Of a stretch of DNA of 18,684 bases, positions 14,153-18,684 are shown in pieces. The notes beneath the pieces were generated by a model. That model made no database searches. It was not told where the DNA came from and worked only from the letters and a program-made list of their open reading frames with translations. Every line of letters begins with the position of its first letter. Position 1 is the stretch's first letter. The position numbers and the translations under genes are program-made. Source of the stretch: CAZHJA01 sp964532865. Lineage in GTDB: Bacteria > Patescibacteriota > Microgenomatia > UBA1406 > GWC2-37-13. Location: contig CAZHJA010000011.1 in the NCBI GenBank assembly GCA_964532865.1, positions 1 through 18,684 on the forward strand, written 5' to 3'.

Positions 14153-15144
14153 AAATAATTGAGGCCGATTTTAAAAGCGAAGACTATAACAAAGCAGCTT
14201 ATCACCCCATGCAAACTTGGGAATGGGGAAAGGCAAGAAAAAAAATGGGAATTAGTTTGTTAAGACTGGGTGAATTTGAAAAGAATGTATTAAAAAATGT
14301 ATATCAAGTTTCATTTCATAAGATTCCATATACAAATTATAAAATAGGATACTTGCCGCGCTCTATATTTCCAAAAAATAATATCTTGAATTACTTATCA
14401 TCTTATGCTAAAAAAAACAATATTATTTTTATTAAAATAGAGCCGTATGTTAAAAAAGATAATGTAAACAAACTAATAAATAACTATCAAGAATTAAAAA
14501 TTATTAAATCACAACATCCTTTGTTTCCAAAATGGACACAGGTTCTTGATTTAACAAAACCTGAATCTGTCTTGCTGTCTCAAATGAAATCAAAAACAAG
14601 ATATAATATCAGGCTTGCCAAAAAAAAAGGTGTTGAGATAAAAGAAATGTCAAATGAACAAGGATTTGAAATATTTTCAAAATTATATTTTGAAACATGC
14701 AAGCGTCAAAAGTATCATGGTCATAATCAAAAATATCATAAAATATTATGGGAAAGCTTTAAAAATAACATTGCTCACATAATTATTGCCTTTTACAATA
14801 ATATTCCACTTGCCTCATTTGAGCTTTTTTACTTTAAAAATATACTTTATTATCCATATGGGGGAACTTCTTTAAAACACAGAAACTTAATGTCTTCAAA
14901 TCTTTTAATGTGGGAAGCAATAAGGCTTGGAAAAGAATTGGGAGCAAAAACATTTGATATGTGGGGCTCTCTTTCTCCAGATTACGATAAAAACAACGCA
15001 TGGAGCGGATTTACACGATTTAAACAAGGTTATGGATGTGAATTTGTAGAAATGGCAGGAAGTTTTGATCTTGTAATAAATAAAGGCATGTATAAACTAT
15101 ACGGACTTGGACATAAATTAAGAAAGAAAATACTTGCTTTCTAG
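14143..15144 (+). CDS. FemAB/FmhB-like aminoacyltransferase (double GNAT fold)
   Basis: The 333-residue protein matches the FemABX group, which transfers amino acids from aminoacyl-tRNA to peptidoglycan precursors. The N-terminal half has HPMQTWEWGKARKKMG (21-36), the typical opening. Then come FPKWTQVLDL (128-137), MKSKTRYNIRLAKKKGVEI (148-166) in the first acyltransferase half, and YYPYGGTS (239-246) plus LMSSNLLMWEAIRLGKELGAKTFDMWGS (254-281) in the second. WSGFTRFKQGYG (292-303) closes the fold. There is no obvious tRNA-binding coiled-coil arm. It overlaps the GT4 gene by 10 bp and is the last gene of the polysaccharide operon, so the acceptor could be lipid II or the surface glycan itself. 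The family is clear; the substrate is not. Confidence 0.88.
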   Translation: MEIKIIEADFKSEDYNKAAYHPMQTWEWGKARKKMGISLLRLGEFEKNVLKNVYQVSFHKIPYTNYKIGYLPRSIFPKNNILNYLSSYAKKNNIIFIKIEPYVKKDNVNKLINNYQELKIIKSQHPLFPKWTQVLDLTKPESVLLSQMKSKTRYNIRLAKKKGVEIKEMSNEQGFEIFSKLYFETCKRQKYHGHNQKYHKILWESFKNNIAHIIIAFYNNIPLASFELFYFKNILYYPYGGTSLKHRNLMSSNLLMWEAIRLGKELGAKTFDMWGSLSPDYDKNNAWSGFTRFKQGYGCEFVEMAGSFDLVINKGMYKLYGLGHKLRKKILAF

Positions 15145-15155
15145 TTCTTTTTATT
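15121..15155 (+). terminator. Possible intrinsic terminator for the glycan operon
   Basis: AGAAAG (15121-15126) and CTTTCT (15137-15142) can form a 6-bp stem with a 10-nt loop over the last FemAB codons, followed by a T-rich stretch (TTCTTTTTATTG). The stem is short, so this is only a candidate. The convergent lon stop codon begins at 15153 on the minus strand. Confidence 0.3.
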
Positions 15156-17523
15156 GTCTTAAGGCAGTATCCAATACTTCATCCATATGCTTTACAAATT
15201 TAAATTTAAGGTCTTTTAACACATATTTTGGTATATCTTCCAGGTCTTTTTTATTATCTTTGGGCAGTATTATTGTTTTAATATTTGCTCTATGGGCTGC
15301 AATAACCTTTTCTTTAACTCCTCCTACTTCAAGCACTCTACCTCTTAAAGTAACTTCTCCTGTCATACCAACAACTCTTTTTACAGGAGTTTTAGTTAGC
15401 GCTGAAACCATAGCTGTAGCAATTGCAGATCCTCCTGAAGGTCCATCTTTTGGAACTGCTCCCTCTGGGACATGAACATGAATATCAATATTACTGAAAA
15501 ACTTTTCTTTTATTTTAAATCTTTTCCATCTTGGCCTTACATAAGAAAGCGCTGCCTGACATGACTCTTTCATAACATCTCCTAAATGACCTGTTAATGT
15601 AAGATTGCCTTTTCCAGGCATAATTGCAACCTCAATAAATAAAATATCTCCTCCAGCTTGAGTCCATGCTAATCCTGTAGAAATTCCAACTGTATCCTTT
15701 TCTTCAATTATCTGTGAAGAATATTTATATGGTCCTAAATATTTACTAACATCTGTAGGCTTAACACTTTTCTTTTTTATTTTCTTTTCAATAATTTCTC
15801 TTGCAATTTTTCTAAAAATGGTGGCAATTTGACGTTCAAGTTCTCTAACACCAGCCTCTCGAGTATATTTTCTAATAATATTTTTTAATGAAGAGTCTAT
15901 AATTTTCACCTCATCAGAAGACAAACTATGAGCTTTTAGCTGCTTTTTTATCAAATGCTGTATTGCAATATTAAATTTTTCATCTTCTGTATAGCCTGGA
16001 AAATGAATTATTTCCAATCTGTCAAGTAATGCACTTGGAACTGTATCTAAAATATTAGCTGTAGTTACAAAAAACACATCAGATAAATCAAAATCAACCT
16101 CAAGATAATGATCTGAAAATGAATGATTTTGTTCTGGATCAAGAGCCTCAAGAAGAGCTGCAGAAGGATCCCCTCTATAATCATTCCCGATTTTGTCAAT
16201 TTCATCAAGCATAAATACAGGATTTTTTGTTTCTGCCTGCTTAATTCCTTGAATTATTCTTCCAGGAAGAGCTCCAACATATGTTCTTCTATGACCTCTT
16301 ATTTCAGCCTCATCTCTTATTCCTCCCAGTGACATTTTTACAAACTTTCTGCCCAGTGCTCTTGCTATAGATTTCCCAAGAGAAGTCTTACCTACTCCTG
16401 GAGGTCCTACAAAACACAATATTGTGGGCTGATGTTCATCTTTTTTCTTTGCATTTCTTGTCTTTTTTGATAACTGCCTTCTTTTTTTAAGCTCCATAAC
16501 AGATAAATATTCAAGAACTCTTTCCTTTATCTTTTTTAAACCATAATGATCTTCATCTAATATCTTTAGTGCATCTTTAATATTAATATCATTTGGAGAG
16601 GAAACAGACCATGGAAGATCAATAAGCCATTCAATATAGGTTCGAATATATGACGATTCTGGATTAAACTGCGACATTTTAATTAATCTTTCAAGTTCTT
16701 TTAAAGCTTTTTTTTCTACTTTTTCAGGCATTTTTGCTTTTAATATTTTTTGTTTAAGCTCATTGCTTTCTTTTACTTCACTTTTTCCTCCTAACTCTTC
16801 TTCAATTGTCTTCATTTTTTCTCTTAAAAAGCTTTCTTTCATTCCTTTTTCAAATTTTTTTTGAGTTTGTGAAGATAGTTTTGATTCAATCTGAAGTATT
16901 TTCATTTCACGGTTTACATATTCAACTTGCTTTTTTAATCTGCTTTTTAACTTAGTATCTTCTAAAAGATCCTGTCTTTCGCTTGTTTTCAAATCAAGAA
17001 CCATAGCTACCTGATTTGAAAAGTCATTTGGGTCCTTGATATTTAAGATATTCATTAAAAATACAAAATCTACACTTTTTCCCAAATTTATCGAAGCTTT
17101 AATTTGTGCAGAAATATGCTTAACCATAGCTAGAATTTCTTCAGAATCCTCATGTGTTGTTTCTACAACTTCTTGAATTTTTACTTCAAAGTGCGGACGT
17201 GTGTTTATGAACTTATTTATTTTTACCCTTTTTAACCCGCGAACTAATGCATTTATTTCTCCTTTTTCACCAATAACGGTTTTTTGTATAGAAATAAGAA
17301 CACCTACATTATATAAGTCTTTAGAGGTTGGATTGTCTTGAGAGCTATTTTTCTGCATTACCAATACAACTTGCTTATTTTTCTTTAAAGAGGCATTAAT
17401 TGCAGAAACACTTTGGGCTCTTCCAAAAACCAAAACGTTTTCTGTATTTGGAAAAACTATTGCATCTCTGACTGCAGATAGTGGAAAAACGGACTGTTGT
17501 GACGCTCCATGTAAAAATGACAT
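15151..17523 (-). CDS. lon: ATP-dependent protease Lon (LonA)
   Basis: This 790-residue cytoplasmic protease degrades misfolded and regulatory proteins. It has the full LonA layout: an N-terminal substrate-binding domain (about 10-205), a helical coiled region (205-300), and the AAA+ module. The module has Walker A GPPGVGKTS (373-381), Walker B FMLDEIDKIG (437-446), the RGHRRTYVGALPGRI loop (409-423) and the STREAGVR-like YTREAGVRELER (553-564). The peptidase domain has catalytic Ser696 in PKDGPSGGSA and Lys739 in GGVKEKV. GPSGGS replaces the more common GPSAGI; the catalytic residues are unaffected. A Lys/Arg-rich stretch (346-362) before Walker A is longer than in E. coli Lon. The gene is convergent with the FemAB-like gene (6 bp between stops). 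Its promoter carries a CIRCE-like repeat, suggesting heat-shock control by HrcA. Confidence 0.97.
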   Translation of the reverse strand: MSFLHGASQQSVFPLSAVRDAIVFPNTENVLVFGRAQSVSAINASLKKNKQVVLVMQKNSSQDNPTSKDLYNVGVLISIQKTVIGEKGEINALVRGLKRVKINKFINTRPHFEVKIQEVVETTHEDSEEILAMVKHISAQIKASINLGKSVDFVFLMNILNIKDPNDFSNQVAMVLDLKTSERQDLLEDTKLKSRLKKQVEYVNREMKILQIESKLSSQTQKKFEKGMKESFLREKMKTIEEELGGKSEVKESNELKQKILKAKMPEKVEKKALKELERLIKMSQFNPESSYIRTYIEWLIDLPWSVSSPNDINIKDALKILDEDHYGLKKIKERVLEYLSVMELKKRRQLSKKTRNAKKKDEHQPTILCFVGPPGVGKTSLGKSIARALGRKFVKMSLGGIRDEAEIRGHRRTYVGALPGRIIQGIKQAETKNPVFMLDEIDKIGNDYRGDPSAALLEALDPEQNHSFSDHYLEVDFDLSDVFFVTTANILDTVPSALLDRLEIIHFPGYTEDEKFNIAIQHLIKKQLKAHSLSSDEVKIIDSSLKNIIRKYTREAGVRELERQIATIFRKIAREIIEKKIKKKSVKPTDVSKYLGPYKYSSQIIEEKDTVGISTGLAWTQAGGDILFIEVAIMPGKGNLTLTGHLGDVMKESCQAALSYVRPRWKRFKIKEKFFSNIDIHVHVPEGAVPKDGPSGGSAIATAMVSALTKTPVKRVVGMTGEVTLRGRVLEVGGVKEKVIAAHRANIKTIILPKDNKKDLEDIPKYVLKDLKFKFVKHMDEVLDTALRQ

Positions 17524-17528
17524 AATTA

Positions 17529-17555
17529 TTAGCAGTATATCATACTAATTGCTAA
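17529..17555 (-). promoter_or_regulatory. CIRCE-like inverted repeat (candidate HrcA operator) over the lon promoter
   Basis: On the minus strand the site reads TTAGCAATT, 9 nt, TACTGCTAA. CIRCE is TTAGCACTC-N9-GAGTGCTAA, so each arm matches at 7 of 9 positions, the outer 6 bp of both arms are perfect, and the spacing is exact. It covers the spacer and -10 box of the lon promoter, where a bound repressor would block RNA polymerase. HrcA is the known CIRCE repressor; no hrcA gene is in this window. Confidence 0.55.
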
Positions 17556-17562
17556 CAGTCAA
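17534..17562 (-). promoter_or_regulatory. Sigma70-type promoter of lon with extended -10
   Basis: On the minus strand TTGACT (17562-17557) is followed after 17 bp by TATACT (17539-17534), preceded by TGA (extended -10). Only 10 nt separate the -10 box from the ATG at 17523, so the leader should be about 3-5 nt. A 12-bp palindrome AGTATATATACT (17562-17573) abuts the -35 box. Confidence 0.7.
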
Positions 17563-17629
17563 GTATATATACTATATCTTTTACTATTAGTCTAAATCAC
17601 ATATTTCGTAGAAATAAGTTATATTTTAA

Positions 17630-18484
17630 TTACGAAAAATCCCGTAATAGTAATTTATAATCACTAAACTTTTTATTTTTAATTAAGACATTATTTTTCA
17701 ATTGCGGTAAATAGTCCGAATATATTTTTCTGTTTTTTTCCATGTATAATGTCCCAAGTGGAAATTTAATTGAATTTAATTCATTAGCTTTTTCAATTGC
17801 TTTGTCTTTATCTCTTGGATTATACTTTTCAGATAATTTGTAACTATTTTTTAAATAAAATTTAAACGTATTTATTTTGTTAAAAGTTACACATGGCTGT
17901 AATATATTTATTAAAGAAAAACCCTTATGAAGAATGCCTTTTTGAATAATTTGCGTCATATGATTCATATCTCCGGCAAATGTCTGAGCTACAAAGCTTG
18001 CACCTTGAGATATTGAGGCAGATAAAGGATTAAAACACTCCTCAATTATTCCAAATGGAGTAGATTTAGATTTATACCCTTTTTCAGCAGTAGGAGCAGC
18101 CTGACCTGTAGTTAAACCATATACTCTATTATCATGAACTATTACAGTAATATCAAAATTGCCTCTGCAGGCATGAATAAAATGATTTCCACCTTCCCCA
18201 TAACAGTCTCCATCTCCTGCTATAACAATGACTTTCTTTTTATGATTTGCTAATTTTGCACCTATTGCATTTGGAATTGCTCTTCCATGAAGAGCATGAA
18301 TAGCATAAGCATTCAAAAAATCACTCATATTACCAGAACACCCTATTCCAAATACTACAAATAAAGATGATGGATCATAGTTAAGCTTAACTAAAGCTGT
18401 CTTTATTGCCATTCCAATACCATGATTTCCGCATCCTGGACACCAAGTTGGTGTATATCCTGTAAAGTCGCTGATTGTACTCAT
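17630..18484 (-). CDS. korB: 2-oxoacid:ferredoxin oxidoreductase, beta subunit (TPP-binding)
   Basis: This 284-residue subunit binds thiamine diphosphate and a [4Fe-4S] cluster, and with the alpha subunit converts a 2-oxoacid plus CoA to acyl-CoA, CO2 and reduced ferredoxin. Cluster ligands are Cys15 and Cys18 in TWCPGCGN, Cys49 in GIGCSGN and Cys198 in LQPCVTFN. The TPP/Mg motif is GDGDCYGEGGNHF (90-102). ALHGRAIPNAIGAKLAN (64-80) and DNRVYGLTTGQAAPTAE (118-134) are family landmarks. Length and motif order are those of KorB/PorB of the two-subunit type. Whether the substrate is 2-oxoglutarate, pyruvate or a branched acid cannot be told; the symbol follows the family. The alpha-subunit gene lies just upstream, though a 102-bp spacer with its own promoter separates them. 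It points to ferredoxin-linked fermentative metabolism. Confidence 0.92.
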   Translation of the reverse strand: MSTISDFTGYTPTWCPGCGNHGIGMAIKTALVKLNYDPSSLFVVFGIGCSGNMSDFLNAYAIHALHGRAIPNAIGAKLANHKKKVIVIAGDGDCYGEGGNHFIHACRGNFDITVIVHDNRVYGLTTGQAAPTAEKGYKSKSTPFGIIEECFNPLSASISQGASFVAQTFAGDMNHMTQIIQKGILHKGFSLINILQPCVTFNKINTFKFYLKNSYKLSEKYNPRDKDKAIEKANELNSIKFPLGTLYMEKNRKIYSDYLPQLKNNVLIKNKKFSDYKLLLRDFS

Positions 18485-18504
18485 ATTTTTTTAATATATT
18501 TAAT

Positions 18505-18534
18505 ATTATATTTAAATATTTAATAAAATAACAA
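18505..18534 (-). promoter_or_regulatory. Promoter for the beta-subunit gene
   Basis: On the minus strand TTGTTA (18534-18529) and TATAAT (18510-18505) are separated by 18 bp, with a leader of about 14 nt to the ATG at 18484 and no Shine-Dalgarno. A hairpin-capable repeat, AATTAAAT-TGT-ATTTAATT (18533-18551), overlaps the -35 edge. The area is almost pure A/T, so chance matches are likely. Confidence 0.4.
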
Positions 18535-18586
18535 TTAAATTGTATTTAATTATCAATCTAAACACTATTAAATGTTCAAATTAATT

Positions 18587-18684
18587 TCATTGTTTTAAAT
18601 TGACTTTTGTTAAAATAAATTTAACAATCTCCTCTGGCATTAACTGCCTTCCATCATATTTTAACAGTTTATTTTTAATTTCAA
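18587..18684 (-). CDS. korA: 2-oxoacid:acceptor oxidoreductase, alpha subunit, C-terminal end only
   Basis: A minus-strand frame enters at the window edge and ends with TGA at 18589-18587. The 31 visible residues include LLKYDGRQLMPEEIVKFIL, which matches the conserved C-terminus of KorA/PorA-type alpha subunits (usually KYDGRPF-PEEI). This subunit carries the 2-oxoacid- and CoA-binding parts. The rest of the gene lies beyond the window. Its position directly upstream of the beta-subunit gene on the same strand is the usual order and strongly supports the call despite the short length. Confidence 0.8.
   Translation of the reverse strand, partial: EIKNKLLKYDGRQLMPEEIVKFILTKVNLKQ

Noticed and set aside
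15134..15475. Plus-strand ORF of 113 codons starting inside the FemAB end
   Set aside because: It lies wholly antisense to the conserved peptidase domain of lon, and its Ser/Thr/Leu-rich translation has no recognisable domain.
17604..17637. Inverted repeat TTTCGTA / TACGAAA after the beta-subunit gene as a terminator
   Set aside because: Only 7 bp, a 20-nt loop and no T-tract in the minus direction; too weak to annotate.
1..18684. CRISPR array, transposase, insertion sequence, attachment site or toxin-antitoxin pair
   Set aside because: No regularly spaced repeats, no terminal inverted repeats with a transposase, and no small two-gene module were found; every sizeable ORF fits an envelope, housekeeping or metabolic family.
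1..18684. Alternative genetic code with TGA read as glycine (as in some CPR phyla)
   Set aside because: TGA ends several genes at the expected family length (GT2 at 8115-8117, the PMT-like gene at 10719-10721, the alpha subunit at 18589-18587), and conserved Gly positions use GGN codons.

Overview
The window is strongly AT-rich and densely packed. Its gene content best fits a small-genome bacterium of the Candidate Phyla Radiation (Patescibacteria, of the Microgenomates/Katanobacteria/Dojkabacteria kind). Supporting features are an N-anchored sortase, a LysM membrane protein, a PBP1A-type synthase, a FemAB-like transferase, many short glycosyltransferases, a full-length bacterial Lon and a two-subunit 2-oxoacid:ferredoxin oxidoreductase, with very short intergenic spaces and few Shine-Dalgarno sequences. 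TGA is used as a stop (for example at 10719-10721, 8115-8117 and 18587-18589), which argues against the TGA=Gly code of Gracilibacteria/Absconditabacteria. The lineage is an inference; no rRNA gene is present.

Region 1 (1-6364) begins with the N-terminus of an unknown Cys-containing protein on the minus strand, divergent from a wall-building run on the plus strand. That run is a sortase, a catalytically dead GT51/PBP1-like membrane protein, a LysM membrane protein with the only strong Shine-Dalgarno I saw, and an intact bifunctional PBP1A-type peptidoglycan synthase. Two housekeeping genes follow, dtd (D-aminoacyl-tRNA deacylase) and rarA. Several genes have sigma70-like -10 boxes so close to the start codon that the mRNA should be leaderless or nearly so.

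Region 2 (6387-7190) lies on the minus strand: a CAT-anticodon tRNA followed after only 8 nt by an RmlC-type sugar epimerase gene. Region 3 (7191-15144) is a tightly overlapping surface-polysaccharide operon on the plus strand: GT2, O-antigen ligase/polymerase-like protein, PMT/ArnT-like membrane glycosyltransferase, three GT4 enzymes and a FemAB-like aminoacyltransferase. Two 100-N assembly gaps fall inside the two large membrane genes, so those proteins are incomplete here, and one of them appears falsely split.

Region 4 (15151-18684) lies on the minus strand: lon, whose promoter is overlaid by a CIRCE-like (HrcA operator) inverted repeat, then upstream the beta subunit (korB-like) and the C-terminal end of the alpha subunit (korA-like) of a 2-oxoacid:ferredoxin oxidoreductase.

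Taken together, most of the window builds the cell envelope: lipid-linked glycans are assembled in the cytoplasm and polymerised or transferred outside, next to peptidoglycan synthesis and protein sorting. The most unusual item is the pseudo-GT51 protein beside its active relative. The CIRCE-like element over the lon promoter is the clearest regulatory signal.
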